This document shows positions 34,804-46,077 of a stretch of DNA of 64,000 nucleotides, one piece after another. Location of the stretch: positions 1,116,001 to 1,180,000 of the forward strand of contig JAHLKF010000001.1 in assembly GCA_025558075.1 (NCBI GenBank), in the 5' to 3' direction. The notes under the pieces are model-generated. The model was not told where the DNA came from and made no database searches. It worked only from the letters and a program-made list of their open reading frames with translations. The position numbers were made by a program, and so were the translations under genes. This stretch comes from Gaertneriomyces semiglobifer (lineage: Eukaryota > Chytridiomycota > Chytridiomycetes > Spizellomycetales > Spizellomycetaceae). Numbering within the stretch: position 1 is the first letter of the stretch; every line of letters begins with the position of its first letter.

Positions 34804-37086
34804 TCACGGGTGTTTGCGCATCTCCATTTCAGAATGCCATTCAGGCGGTACAGCTTCCTCTCTCTCGAATACCCTCAATGCACTGCTGACATTCCATCCT
34901 GCACGAGTCATCGGCTGTATGACAGTCCAAAACGTTTTCATTGTAGGTCGAATACCGTTGGCAAGCATATTATACAACACGCTTTCCATCTTCTGGAACT
35001 CCTTGAAGCGACCTAGGGCCTCGAGGAGAGAGTTGTACGTGTTTTCCGTAAACGAAATTTGGAGGAGATGGCTGTCATGCAGGACGGCAGTGAGGTCATC
35101 GTGGGTGCCGAGGCGGCCGATGGCGTCGAAAACGTGCATTACTGTCATAGGGGTGACGGTGTATTGTCTTGAAGTAATTGGAGAAAGGGTCGTGCTCGAG
35201 TTCATGCTGAACAGATGGCGCTCTTTTAGCAGAGTATATAACGTCTGGACACGATCATACTGAGAGGCACGCGCGTGGGCATGGATCAAGATGTTGATTG
35301 TTTGCGTGTTAACGAGTTCCGAGGTTGGGAGCTTCGTAATTTGTTCCATGGGTATGTTGGAAAGAGGCTGACATGCACTGACGTTTGACGGTGCTCTCTG
35401 CCTTTCAGGCGCGCCAGAATCCACCAACATATCTTCGAACACTTTCTCCACCCTCTGAACGTCACCCTTTTCCGCGTAATACGCCATCAGGGTATGATAC
35501 ACTTCTTGAATGCCAGCTTCTTCCCCTACTTCGGTTCCGTTCATTGGCTTTGAACCTTGCCCGTTTCTCCTTCGTTCTCTCCAGAGTGATATTAGTTGTT
35601 GATAAATACGCTCGACATCTCCGATCGCATCACACGAGCAATACCCCTTCACCAACCACCATCCCACGTATTCAATGGCCACGCCTTCCCGTCTGACCAG
35701 TTCCTCCACGAACCTTACTTTCTCTACTTCAGGTGTCGCAGAGTTCACACAAGCTTTCAACAAGAATCTGACCGCCGTTCGTGGATCTACCACGCTCATT
35801 TTAGTAAGACGCAAACATGAGGTGAAATCACCGTGACGGGCATGGATATTCATGTACGCGCTCAAGGCAACAGCGTCGAACTTAATACCGTCCTTTTCCA
35901 TTTGAGCCCAATACGCCTCAGCTTGCGAAAGCGTACGACACGTGGAAAGGAGAATCGTATATACATGTGCGTTTGCCTGAACTTTGTGTGCGTGCATCAA
36001 GTTCAACAGGGCCCGGCAGTTGTCGTACGCTTCACAGGAGATTGAGTCAGTAGAAGCAAACGGAGATAGCTCCTCGTTGTTGGAGAGCGGGAAATTCGCA
36101 TATCCACGCATCATTGCTGAGAACAGAACCACGTCAACCTTGTCACACGATAACGCGAGTTCACAAACCCGCTTTGCCAGAGGTGCTTGTCCCCTACTAA
36201 ACGCAGAGGTGATGATGCAGGTATACTCGTATGGCCCAAGTTCTATGGTGGTGAACTTTCGTATTCGATCCAAAAGCTCCATGATGGGCAGGTTGATGTC
36301 GGACGGCGAGCGCGGCAAGGATAGATGCAGACCGGGGAACGATAGGTTGAGAATTGTAGCCACACGAGAAAAAGACTGATGGGTATCATGGTGGATGAGG
36401 TATTGTAATAAGGCCACGACACCCAATCTTCCTAGCTTATACCGCTTCGAAGACAAATGGTCCAAGAACAATTCCAGATCTTCTTTCTCATTGTTATTTC
36501 CGACAACCCGCCGCATCCCACTCGGTTTGGTCACGTAACGATCAACCAGAACCTTGATCACCCCATCCACGCCAACCCGTACTCTGCTCTTCCTCGCTTG
36601 CTGCAAAATATCCATTAGATCGTGAATTCGTCCTGCATAGGCGTATATTTTGATCGCCATTGCAATCGTATTCCGGTCACATTTTTTTAATTCTGAGATA
36701 CGCAACTCGTGCAGTAAGGAGAGAGCAGAGTGGATGTTGTCAGTGCGAAGTAAAGACTGGAGGATCTTCAAATCCGCTCTTGAGTTTGCATGAGAACGTC
36801 TATCAGGGCTATGTGTTTTCCTCGATTTCGGTTTTCCAAAAGTATGACCACTGCCCGTATCCCGCCCAAGCATTTCCTCTCTTTCTTGACATGCTGCTCC
36901 AGATCCAGGCGCAATCCTCAACCGCCTGTTGATATTCGTCGTGGTCACATTCGTCCTGGAGCAAGTCGCCTTTCGAATTGTAGGCGCTGGCGCTGCTCGT
37001 GCTACACTTCCCAGAACAAAATACAGGAGGGGCGGAAGTTGAGGCAAGTAATGTACAAGTGAAGGAGCAGAAGACATGGTTTGCAA
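34804..37086 (-). CDS. Pentatricopeptide-repeat protein, probably mitochondrial
   Basis: Single-exon gene, 760 residues from the ATG at 37086 (ATG at 37077 alternative). The N-terminus is basic and hydroxyl-rich with no acidic residues for the first 60 positions, compatible with a mitochondrial presequence. The body is helical-hairpin repeats of about 35 residues, for example A-M-A-I-K-I-Y-A-Y-A-G-R-I-H-D-L, V-Y-T-I-L-L-S-T-C-R-T-L, I-N-I-L-I-H-A-H-A-R-A and T-Y-N-S-L-L-E-A-L-G-R-F, the usual PPR signatures. Such proteins bind organellar transcripts for stability, splicing or translation; the RNA target cannot be predicted here. Confidence 0.88.
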   Translation of the reverse strand: MQTMSSAPSLVHYLPQLPPLLYFVLGSVARAAPAPTIRKATCSRTNVTTTNINRRLRIAPGSGAACQEREEMLGRDTGSGHTFGKPKSRKTHSPDRRSHANSRADLKILQSLLRTDNIHSALSLLHELRISELKKCDRNTIAMAIKIYAYAGRIHDLMDILQQARKSRVRVGVDGVIKVLVDRYVTKPSGMRRVVGNNNEKEDLELFLDHLSSKRYKLGRLGVVALLQYLIHHDTHQSFSRVATILNLSFPGLHLSLPRSPSDINLPIMELLDRIRKFTTIELGPYEYTCIITSAFSRGQAPLAKRVCELALSCDKVDVVLFSAMMRGYANFPLSNNEELSPFASTDSISCEAYDNCRALLNLMHAHKVQANAHVYTILLSTCRTLSQAEAYWAQMEKDGIKFDAVALSAYMNIHARHGDFTSCLRLTKMSVVDPRTAVRFLLKACVNSATPEVEKVRFVEELVRREGVAIEYVGWWLVKGYCSCDAIGDVERIYQQLISLWRERRRNGQGSKPMNGTEVGEEAGIQEVYHTLMAYYAEKGDVQRVEKVFEDMLVDSGAPERQRAPSNVSACQPLSNIPMEQITKLPTSELVNTQTINILIHAHARASQYDRVQTLYTLLKERHLFSMNSSTTLSPITSRQYTVTPMTVMHVFDAIGRLGTHDDLTAVLHDSHLLQISFTENTYNSLLEALGRFKEFQKMESVLYNMLANGIRPTMKTFWTVIQPMTRAGWNVSSALRVFEREEAVPPEWHSEMEMRKHP

Positions 37087-37700
37087 GAAAACGTCTTCAA
37101 GTTTAAGAAGGAAACGGTTTGAGAGAAATGCTTTTGAATCCCCGCGGAACGGGGAAAAATTACCCGCTATAAACTTTTAATTTGAATTGCTGACGCTCGA
37201 TCATCGAAATAACACCAAAGCAGCAATTAAAAATGTGCAGGGCCTCAGGCCAGACCCAGACGATGCCAAGTCAGTGTCAATGGTTTCCCTCACTTTGATC
37301 TTGTGGGGATGTGTAGGGAATTCAGCCATCGCTCGGCCAGTAAACTCCTCTGTGTCCCACGTACTGTACTGCGCCCTTGCGCTACAGGGCGGACTCCCCT
37401 GACATTGAAAGTCTGACACTGCTGCCAATCATTTCTTCGTGATTCTTGCTGGCTGGCTGGTTGGACGGACGGCGGCATCAAATGTATTGTACGCCTCTGT
37501 CGCCGGGATGGGCTTCAGTGTGAACATAAGCACCCTACCAGAGACCAATATCAAACAGTGGTTTGTTGGAATGGGTAAGACCATCGCATAGATAGCCTGC
37601 TGTGCACGTCTACGAAAGCAACCGATGAGGTAAGATTGAGGGCATATGCCGTAGTCGACATCTTGTAATTAATCAATTGCTGGTAACGTTGGTGATGCCG
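37087..37700. promoter_or_regulatory. Intergenic upstream of PPR gene
   Basis: Upstream sequence of the PPR gene and 3' flank of the WW-domain gene, about 0.6 kb. Open frames on both strands near 37190-37480 mirror each other and show no conserved motifs; nothing annotated. Confidence 0.35.
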
Positions 37701-38675
37701 CTAATCATCTCCAAATTTGGCCAGTAAGTTTCTAAGCTTCTTCTGCTTTTTCTTCTGCTTATAGTGTTCAATATCCTTCTTGGTTAACTTTGGTTGCTTC
37801 TTTGGTCCGCCTTCTTGCATTTCCGCTAACCGCTTTGCAGCTCGTTCTTCTTGATATTTCTCATAATCGAAGAAGAAATTCATTTGCCGTGCCGATTTAG
37901 AGTACTGATCAAAATATTGTTCAGGTGCGGCAAAGCGGGGATCCCGATCGATATTTTGAAAACGGCCAGTGCGAGGGTTAAATCCGCCAGTGACAGTATA
38001 ATCTGCACAAAAGCAACATATATAAGTTACTGTCCCCACGGAAATCACTCGGAGCGACTAGAAAGTACCTGAATAGTCAACTCTTCCTGTCACCGGCGGC
38101 TGTGATTGCATCCATTGAGGAGGCGGCGCTGCTGCGGCCTCAGCGCTCCCAGTTGCGGCAGAGCTGGATGCATTATTGTATTGAGAATAGTACCAATCGT
38201 AATACTCTTTTGAATTGTAAAAGTCGGCGTATGAGTTAGCTGTTGCTCCCTCACCAGCGGAGGTCGCCGGAGCAGGTTCTCCCTCTGTCTCTTCCTCGAC
38301 GGCAGCGTCATCCCTTTCATCCGCAGAGACCTCCTTTCCTTGCTCTGCGGGAGTTACAGGATCCTCCTCCTTGATCTCATCAGGTTCTGGGGTAGGAGGC
38401 CGATCATCAACGGGCAAAGGTGGGGCATTTCCAGGTTTTATTGAAGGAGACGAAAGCGGCTTCACTGCATCTACGTCCTCATCAGATTGCGCCTGTTGCT
38501 CTTCTTCCTCTTCGGTTCGCAATGCCCCTTGTGATTCTGCATCTGCAGGTTCATCGCTGGAATCTTTGGGTTTCGTTGGATCGTCCCATGTTGTCTCGTT
38601 GGTAGAAGTGTTCCACCAATACCACAGCTGTGATGATTCGTCAAAACAGGCCTGCCATGGCGATGCCGTGGACAT
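37701..38675 (-). CDS. WW-domain protein, possibly splicing-related
   Basis: Two exons (38675-38069, 38002-37701; 66-nt intron), 302 residues. A WW domain opens the protein: W-Q-A-C-F-D ... L-W-Y-W-W-N-T-S-T-N-E-T-T-W-D-D-P at about residues 7-31, binding Pro-rich ligands. A long acidic and Pro-rich linker follows, then a Tyr-rich patch (Y-D-W-Y-Y-S-Q-Y). The C-terminal 100 residues look conserved: G-F-N-P-R-T-G-R-F, the Q-Y-F-D-Q-Y-S-K-S-A-R-Q-M-N-F-F-F-D-Y segment and a Lys-rich nuclear-type tail (K-Q-K-K-K-Q-K-K-L-R). This overall plan resembles fungal WW proteins associated with spliceosomes, but I cannot name the orthologue. Confidence 0.85.
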
Positions 38676-38844
38676 TCTTTTAAACGTTGTTTAATGGGAC
38701 AATGTGAAGGATTGTTGAAGAACATCGAAAAATGTTCAGGGCACGTCGTTTAACACAAGAACTCGCAGTCGCTGTGAGGAAACCGTTTACAGATTAGGAA
38801 CTCGAGCTTATTACCAAAGCTGTGAAAGGTTATTAAGAATAGAT
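38676..38844. promoter_or_regulatory. Bidirectional promoter, WW-domain gene / GET2
   Basis: 169 bp between divergent start codons; no TATA element recognised. Confidence 0.4.
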
Positions 38845-40105
38845 ATGGCCAGCGCCGATACGCCGCAATCAACAAGGGCTCGCAGAGAGGCCAGACGCCG
38901 GAAGATCTTGGAGTCTGGTGGGGACCGACTGAAGCGGATAACCGACACATTCTCTGGAGTGCCTACTGAGCAGCCGACAACGCCGCCGCCGGCGTCCAAT
39001 GCAACTGTAGTAGAGGCAGCGGCAGCGACCAGTACCGGTTTGTTTACTTTGTGTTTTTGCCATATTTTTGCGGTCGGTACTGACTTATCCTCTCCTAGAT
39101 GACTACACTGATTCTCGCCCGGAATCCTCAATTCCTGCAGCCAGTACACCACCTTCTTTTCCGCTAGATCACCATCTGCGGCAGCGCTTGAATCAGCCAG
39201 TCGTTCAATCTCCATCCGTCGCCAGGACACCTCTGTCGGATATTCCTTTCCGAAAGTTTGCTCCTGCGGATGATGACGGATTGGACTCGCCATTGACCGG
39301 CGCAAACAATATGCCCATGTCTTTTGAAGACCTCCTCGGCGGCCAGGTAGACGAAGACTCTCCGTTGCTTGGCCTCCAGCGTAGGCTCTTCGAAGCCGCT
39401 CAACAGCAAGAGGCAGGATCTGGCCCGCAAGTAGAAACAAGCTCAGAAGATCAAGTCATCGTCGACGGCAGTTCCGCGATTTCTTATATCCTTAACATCA
39501 TGCGTGTCGCAATGATTTTGTTCGTTGCTGTACTTACTTGGTACACCTTCTCATCTGATGTGGAGGAGACACATGGATCTTGGGACAGCGATGACGCTAT
39601 CAACGATATACCTGATGGTAGCCTGTGGATCAAGAGAATAGCTGATTTGAGCCGGAAGCGCGTGGCTGCCGTTGGGGAGATATCCTTTGGCAAGTTCCAT
39701 TTGGTAAGCGACCGCCCTACAGTTGGCTAGGGTCCTCTGTGTCTACGGCCGCAAACGTACTCATATATTGTGTTTTCGTCTTCAGTCAATATGGGCGCTG
39801 TTTGTGACACTTGAGCTCGGCATGGTGATCATGCGGTTTTTTGCCACACCGGTAGGTTGCGTTAGCTTTTTTACAATGGTGAAGCAGCCGCTCATTATCA
39901 TGAACAGAGTCGCAAGGCTGCTCCTGGATTAACCGCGGACATCTTAGCAGCGGCTGGTCAGTTTGGGTTTCCAAGCCAGCGCGTCGAATATCTACTAAAG
40001 GCCGTGAATAATTACCGTGCAATATGGGGTACTGTCTTGGACGACCTGTCGATGTACGTATTCATCATGGGCATCGCGATCGCAGGGGCCGCTCTTTGTA
40101 TTTAG
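38845..40105 (+). CDS. GET2: Get2-like receptor subunit of the GET pathway
   Basis: ER membrane receptor that, with Get1, receives tail-anchored proteins from the Get3 ATPase. Four exons: 38845-39037, 39099-39703, 39786-39851, 39908-40105; 353 residues. The cytosolic N-terminus has the Get3-binding basic helix R-A-R-R-E-A-R-R-R-K-I-L-E-S-G-G-D-R-L, nearly identical in pattern to yeast Get2 and CAMLG. A disordered linker leads to three membrane segments: one starting I-S-Y-I-L-N-I-M-R-V, one in W-A-L-F-V-T-L-E-L-G-M-V-I-M-R, and a final one ending at the C-terminus (M-Y-V-F-I-M-G-I-A-I-A-G-A-A-L). The last two need exons 3 and 4. Ends 25 bp from the ABC transporter gene, tail-to-tail. Confidence 0.93.
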
Positions 40106-40130
40106 CTAAAGCGAAGGTTGTACATAAATA

Positions 40131-42018
40131 CTATGGTACAGACGGAGCGTCATCCAAACTCCAGCCCACATTGTTATGAAACGTGAGTCTCTTCTGGAAG
40201 CCCGGTATGACGCGATGGGATACGCATAGGAAGGTGATACCTAGATCCATAGCCGCCCGGAAAATCATCTCTTCTGTCTGCCTATCTACACTACAGGTAC
40301 TCTCATCTAAGAAGGCAAATGTCGGGCGCCGCCAAAGGAGTCGGGCGAAGACCAGCCGCTGCTGTTCTCCTGGTGACAGAACACTATGCCAATCGGTATC
40401 GTTAACGAGGTCAAACTGACGTTCTAATAGGTGGTCCAGCCGCACAGCCTTTAGCATGCGATACAACTCCTCAGGCGCAAGGTCCTTCTCGTCCGGGTAT
40501 GTGATTTGACGAGATAGCGAGTTGACTTGCATCAAGTACGATTTCTGGGGCAGAAAAAATGTACTAGCGTCTGGTGATATATCAATCGAGCCCTTCCCGG
40601 GAGCTGAAAGTCCTTTGATGGCCCGTAATAGCGACGATTTCCCGCAACCAGACCGGCCCATGATCAGCAGATGCATGCCTTGCGTCAACTGAACATTCAG
40701 ATCCACAATGAGGGCATGCCCTTGCGGGTGGTATAAAGTCACATTTTCAATGTTGATGTAAGATCGGTCATGCAAACCTGGCTTTTGCGAGGTGTGAATT
40801 GCGATGTGTTGAGCTGCATCGGCATTGATGTCATCTATCGATTCCAGTAAATGCCCTATGCGTGCTGTGTATCCCGCAACGTCGCCCAAGCGGCCAACCA
40901 TCTTGACAATCGCACCCAAGCGGTACGTCAAGAACAAGGTGAAAAATAGATTCTTCGCAATGAGTGCGCTGAGCTCTTCTGGGGGTAAATCGTCATAAAC
41001 ACCGCTAAAAATGGGAATTGCAACCGTCCCGTAGCACATCATAGACCCACAATAATCCACAAACCTCATGAGAAATTTCAACCCGCTCTCCCAATTAATG
41101 ATCTTCCGTTTCAACCTAATAAGGGCATCCAACGCATCATCGACAACGTGTCGTTCAGCGCTTTCTCCATCCAAAAACGCGACGGATTCAGCATGGGATC
41201 GAAGACGTACGTGTAGAAAGCGAAAATCGCCCTCTGCCCGTTCTTTGCGGTACACCAGTCGTGCTATTGGTTGCAAGATGGCCCGAGTGACGAAAAGCGA
41301 CGCAAAGTAGAATCCATAGATGATGACTGGGCCTGCCCACCCATTTACTTCCAGAGTTTGCCAAGTATAGTAAACTATCAAGACAGGCTCAATCGCAAGC
41401 TTTTCGACCATCTTGCGAAGCTCGGTTGAGAAATTTGCGACATCTTGTGTGATACGTTGATCGGGATTGTCAACGTAAGTCTGCTCATTCGTGGCTATCC
41501 GGTAGAAAGCAGGGGCCCGTACATACGCATCATGAAGATAGCGGGAAAGTCGCCGTTGCGTCCTGAGTGATAAGATCCCACCAACCAGATGCACAGAAGC
41601 GGTGATGAACGAAATGCCTACGCGAGAGTTTTAGCACGCAACACAAATTCTAAAAAGCATGGAAGTAGTCACCTAGGAACAGGCTGAGGCAGATGGAAAC
41701 GAGCCGCCAAAACCCGGCTACGTCCTTCTTCCCCAGCACCACATAAAACCTCGGTATTGTAACTCCAATGTAGTATACTATGACTTGAAAGGCCGCGCTC
41801 AAAGCAATCAAGGTTAGGATTGCCCATACGATGTTATCCGTTCCGGATTGCGCCAGGACTCGAATGATTCTCCGCAACCGTAACAGCAGCTGGCGATTCA
41901 ACCCAACAGTCTTGGCTGCACCTGTCGGACTAGCGCCGCCTTCAGCGCCATCCTGATGACCTTGATCCCTACTTAAGGGCACATCCTCTTCTGGCACAGC
42001 GGAATAGCCGTGCGGCAT
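40131..42018 (-). CDS. ABC subfamily D half transporter
   Basis: Half-size ATP-binding cassette transporter of the ABCD family (peroxisomal acyl-CoA import, or the lysosomal/ER ABCD4 branch). Two exons (42018-41673, 41617-40131; 55-nt intron), 610 residues. The transmembrane half carries the ABCD EAA-like motif H-A-E-S-V-A-F-L-D-G-E-S-A-E-R. The nucleotide-binding half has Walker A G-R-S-G-C-G-K-S-S-L, signature L-S-P-G-E-Q-Q-R-L, Walker B F-A-F-L-D-E-S-T and the switch histidine in V-S-H-R. The Q-loop is F-F-L-P-Q-K. The compact cassette and short N-terminus suggest the ABCD4-like rather than PXA1/PXA2 type; this is inference. Confidence 0.92.
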
Positions 42019-42028
42019 TCTTGAGCCT

Positions 42029-42966
42029 CTACATATACAAGGGAGACCAGAGTGCAGCTGTGTCAACAAGTTGGTTGAAGCTGGAAGGTGTCCACTTTTC
42101 AATACGCGACAAGACCCAAGCGTCCTGGACGCCTAACACAGTTATAATAGTTGCGACCGACGATGCTGCATAAAGGACGGTGCTTGGTATCGCAGGTGTG
42201 ATGCTCAGTTTCACCAGCACTGAAGCTGTTGAACATTGATGTTCTCTCAAGACGACGCTGTAAGGGTTTGCCAGTCTGTCATGTCCGTTGCACGCTATGC
42301 GTTTCTTCACTATATAAACGTCCATGATGACATTGATCACTATCAAAGTATTCTCCGGACTCGCCAGGTGATCATGATAGGCGGATGTAGGTGCCCCATT
42401 TTGATAGCACGTAAGAGCGTTTAGGCCTACAGGAACATACACCCTCCCGCAGCCACAGAATGCCCTCGCTTACTCGCTACTGCAGCAATTCTTCTGCACA
42501 CTGTCAAGTTCTTGGTCGAGGGCAGCAACGATGGAACAATCTCAGCTGTATGTTGCGTCAATCAGTGATGCTTTGTCGTCCTTTGACCAAGCACGACTCA
42601 TATTCGAGATTCGCACATTCATGCCGAGCTGCGAGACATAAATCACGACAGACTGACATATGGAGATGGTGATGAGGGCTCCGTGTGGCCCTGCGAATGC
42701 CATCAGTGAGATATGCTTGTTGGAAAGCCACCGCCGTTCACTTGAACCAGCGGAATGGAGCAGTTGCACGAGCAGGCTTTTCGCTCTTTCACAGCTACTC
42801 GGCGGCCGTTCGCAAAACGTTCGCTGCGAGAGATGAAGATCTGGAAGCTCATTTGCTAATGTTTTTGGATTCAATGCTGAACGCTGACCATGTGCTCCCT
42901 TATGAGCGCTCCTTGTGGCGCCCAACAGCCTCAGAATCCCTGTTCAACCACACAGCACCAGATTAG
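42029..42966 (-). other. Possible membrane-protein gene, unresolved
   Basis: Two minus-strand open frames (42925-42542 and 42442-42029) with hydrophobic stretches: A-F-A-G-P-H-G-A-L-I-T-I-S-I, T-L-I-V-I-N-V-I-M-D-V-Y-I-V and V-L-Y-A-A-S-S-V-A-T-I-I-T-V-L-G. Between them lies a third, partly hydrophilic frame reachable through GT-AG-like sites. They might be exons of a small polytopic protein. No family recognised, and plus-strand frames of similar length overlap, so this could be noncoding. Confidence 0.28.
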
Positions 42967-43810
42967 ATATGGAGCTCCGAAAGATGGTCGTTGGCCACCC
43001 AGATCATCCACAAAACCTTAAATCACATTCCCTGTCAATGCAACAGTCCGCCCCATTCACTTGTGCCTTCTGTTAGTGCTTGCAAGTCGCTTCGATCCCT
43101 TTCTCAATCCCCAAGGGCAGTCACATTAGGATCGTATACAGAACGCATGATATGATCCATGATTGACAGCAGCGAACACCTTCTTTCTGCCGCCTTCAAC
43201 GGAATGAGAGAAGAACATTATGGAACTTGTGAGAGTCCTCATGAACGCTGTGCAGTTATGCAATTGGAAGGGTGTGAACAGAACGCGCGCATTGAACCAT
43301 GATGACAACTGAGTAGCGCATTCTTGAGCGCAAGTTCGCATCATCAAGGATAGTTGTCAATGGCCGGGTGAGAGGCGACGTTTGTGCGAAAAAGAGCGAA
43401 ACTATGATACTTTTGGGAAAAACCCCTTCCATTCAAACGCTTAAATATAAAACATTCGGTACCGACTGCGCGGCGGCCTTGTTCAGGCTCCGAGGGTACT
43501 CTGATTTGAGGTCGAGCCCGCCCTTTCGCAGTGCTCACATGAGCTGAGATGCAAATGCGTCCAAGCCATGGCAGAGTCGACCGATGTCATTGATCTCATG
43601 CGCTAAACCCATGCCGTTCTGCTCGGCGTGGCATATAAAAGGGACGAGCCCCCTCGGTTCTTTGGCTTAGGTGTTCCACGCACACATTTCAGAGATCATC
43701 CATATCTGACTAGCTGATCATCTACCAACATTTTGCAAAAGCTTATACTTTTTGAACCCAACCTTCATACCACTCTCTGTTCGCACTCCACAAGATACTC
43801 ATTGATCTAG
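42967..43810. promoter_or_regulatory. Upstream region of small TATA-driven gene
   Basis: No gene seen in about 0.8 kb. A long pyrimidine-rich 5' leader follows the TATA box and precedes the ATG at 43811. Confidence 0.4.
43634..43640 (+). promoter_or_regulatory. TATA box
   Basis: TATAAAA within a GC-rich context (GGCATATAAAAGGGACG), about 170 bp upstream of the 89-codon open frame. It is the best canonical TATA box in the window and implies a 5' leader of about 140 nt. Confidence 0.65.
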
Positions 43811-44080
43811 ATGGCTGGACCATTTGCTCCTCTCATTGCCGGTGCTGCTGCCGTAGGCGCGACGGCTGCTTATATGTTAACACGCTCATCATCGCCTCAA
43901 CGTGATGATCAACCCGACGCGGCGCTTCCTTCTTTCGGCGCGGGCATCTTCCCCGCCAGCGACTCCCCCAGGGCCCGCGAACAGTTGAGAACTCGTCCTG
44001 TCAGTTACCGCCGCAAGAATCAAGAGACCTCTACAGCTTATGGCGAAGAGACGAGGTGGGCACGCGAGAACATGAAGTGA
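43811..44080 (+). CDS. Small protein with N-terminal membrane segment
   Basis: Intronless 89-residue open frame behind a consensus TATA box and a long CA/pyrimidine-rich leader, features of highly or inducibly expressed fungal genes. The first 25 residues form an Ala/Gly-rich hydrophobic helix (P-L-I-A-G-A-A-A-V-G-A-T-A-A-Y-M) that could anchor it in the mitochondrial or ER membrane. The remainder is hydrophilic, Arg-rich and disordered, ending E-E-T-R-W-A-R-E-N-M-K. Not recognised as a known family. No hydrophobin cysteines are present. Confidence 0.65.
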   Translation: MAGPFAPLIAGAAAVGATAAYMLTRSSSPQRDDQPDAALPSFGAGIFPASDSPRAREQLRTRPVSYRRKNQETSTAYGEETRWARENMK

Positions 44081-44943
44081 ATCGTTAGTCTTTCAGACGG
44101 ATGTGCGCAAGGGACTTGCTAGGCGGAAGTCGATCCTATATAGTGGGCACGGTGCGCGCACATCTGTATAGTGCATGGAGAATCTGATGAACAACATATT
44201 AAATAGCGATGGTTCTTGTTCTTTTCTCTTTTCTTTCCCTTACGCGATTGTCCATCTGACGTCGGGAACTTAGTACGCAAAACAAGGAGATAGCAGAGTT
44301 GGCTGTTCATTTGGCGTTCTGTTGAGGAATTGATGGGGTGAGTGCGACTGAGAAATCCCATGCCGCTGAGCGGCCCGGGTGGACAATCCGCTATGGGTGT
44401 CGTCCATTTCTGACCAGGATCCTCTATACACTTGCTGACCATTCCCTTTTCCACAGTGCAACCGAGCTCCCTCAAGAAGAGGAAGTGCCCTCTGAAGATC
44501 GCCCTTGGTATCACCGCCATCCCTCTTTCCATCCCGACGACATCATTTTTGGCTGTATCTGAGTTCATCACCAATGAGTTTGTGTTCCACGCAAATCTCT
44601 GTTTTTGGTTTTCAAACAATTAAGTCTGTTGTTGTAACGTAGCACCGTCCACTGTATGACTTTCGACCAGAATTTCAATATACCCCTTTTGTTCACTGCT
44701 TCTTCACCTAGTGCAATCATAATCTACTCTGAATCAAAGCCATACTTTCCTTTGATCCGCTGTCCACTATTCATGTTCATAAGAACCTTCGCAGTGCAAT
44801 GCCGCGCTGAACGTCGCGCGTGTCGGAGATTTGGTGTTAGGGTTGTGACCATCGTGCACGCTCTTCTTTGCATATTAACGCCAGTCTCGAACCAACATTC
44901 AAAAATCCAAACCACACACACCTTCTCTAGATCTATATTCGCA
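44081..44943. other. Intergenic region upstream of TRM7
   Basis: About 0.86 kb. Longest frame is a 166-codon minus-strand one (44619-44119) with no conserved motifs, judged spurious. Contains a polypyrimidine-rich TRM7 leader near 44880-44940. Confidence 0.4.
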
Positions 44944-45951
44944 ATGGGAAAGTCGTCGAAGGACAAGGTATGCTGCGGGGCAGGCGAATGCGCTGTTCAG
45001 AGACTTTCTTGGGCTAATAGCTGCTCGGAATGATTCTTTTGGCTAGCGCGACATTTACTACCGACTCGCGAAAGAGCAAGGATGGAGAGCTCGGAGTGCT
45101 TTCAAGCTACTACAAATAGGTCCGCCTATATTGGCCTTGTTTCCATTCATTGTGTTTTGTAATTTATGCCGGCACCTACACCTTCTGTAGATGAGGAATT
45201 CAACATTTTTGAGGGCGTAAAACGATGCGTCGACCTCTGTGCAGCGCCGGGTAGTTGGAGTCAAGTGTTGACAAAGAATCTCAAATCCGATGATTCAAAT
45301 GACCCACCAAAGATCGTAGCGGTGGATTTGCAGGCAATGGCGCCGCTTCCGGGAGTTATACAACTGCAAGGAGACATCACGAAAAAGTCGACCGCCGAAC
45401 AGATCATATCACACTTTGAGGGGGAGCTGGCCGATATGGTTGTCTGTGATGGTGCACCAGACGTTACGGGTCTGCATGACATGGACGAATACATTCAGGC
45501 ACAGCTGTTACTGGCGGCCCTCAACATCACAACACACGTCCTGCGGCCTGGAGGTACCTTCATCGCAAAGATATTTCGTGGGAAAGACATATCGTTGCTT
45601 TATGCGCAGATGAAGGTTTTCTTCGCAACGGTCACATGTTCCAAACCAAGGAGTTCCCGCAACTCTAGCATAGAAGCGTTTATCGTATGCCAGAACTACT
45701 CACCGCCGGAAGGCTACGTGCCGACAATGATGAACCCTCTACTTGATGCAGAGTACGGGCCTGAGAATGAGTTGATTGGCATCAACAGAGTCATTGTACC
45801 ATTTATCGCCTGTGGTGATCTCAGCGGCTTCGATTCGGACAAGACTTATCCGCTCCCAGAAGAAGGATATTCATCATTGGATCCCGTGCAGGCACCGATA
45901 CGACCGCCGTATCAGACGTACATGGATAAGAAACGGCAAAATGATGTATGA
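44944..45951 (+). CDS. TRM7: Trm7/FTSJ1-like tRNA 2'-O-ribose methyltransferase
   Basis: Methylates the ribose of positions 32 and 34 in the anticodon loop of tRNAs such as tRNA-Phe, using S-adenosylmethionine with partner proteins. Three exons: 44944-44967 (24 nt), 45047-45119, 45191-45951; 285 residues. The FtsJ/RrmJ fold is complete: [22 protein letters not shown] start with the catalytic Lys, SAM loop [10 protein letters not shown], catalytic Asp in [10 protein letters not shown], Lys in [10 protein letters not shown] and Glu in S-S-I-E-A-F. The second intron starts GTCCGC, an unusual donor, but phase and homology require it. Confidence 0.95.
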
Positions 45952-46077
45952 TGTCGAGCAAAATATGAAGACGTAGGTAGACTTGTCTAGACCGGGCAAT
46001 TTGCAGTTTATAGCGTAGTGCATCTGCATTGAAATATACATATTTAAAGACACAGTCGCACACATGGGCCTCAATCC

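Noticed and set aside
44119..44619. 166-codon minus-strand open frame between the small TATA gene and TRM7
   Set aside because: No conserved motif, Lys-rich low-complexity end, frames of similar length on the other strand, and no promoter or splice context; most likely chance.
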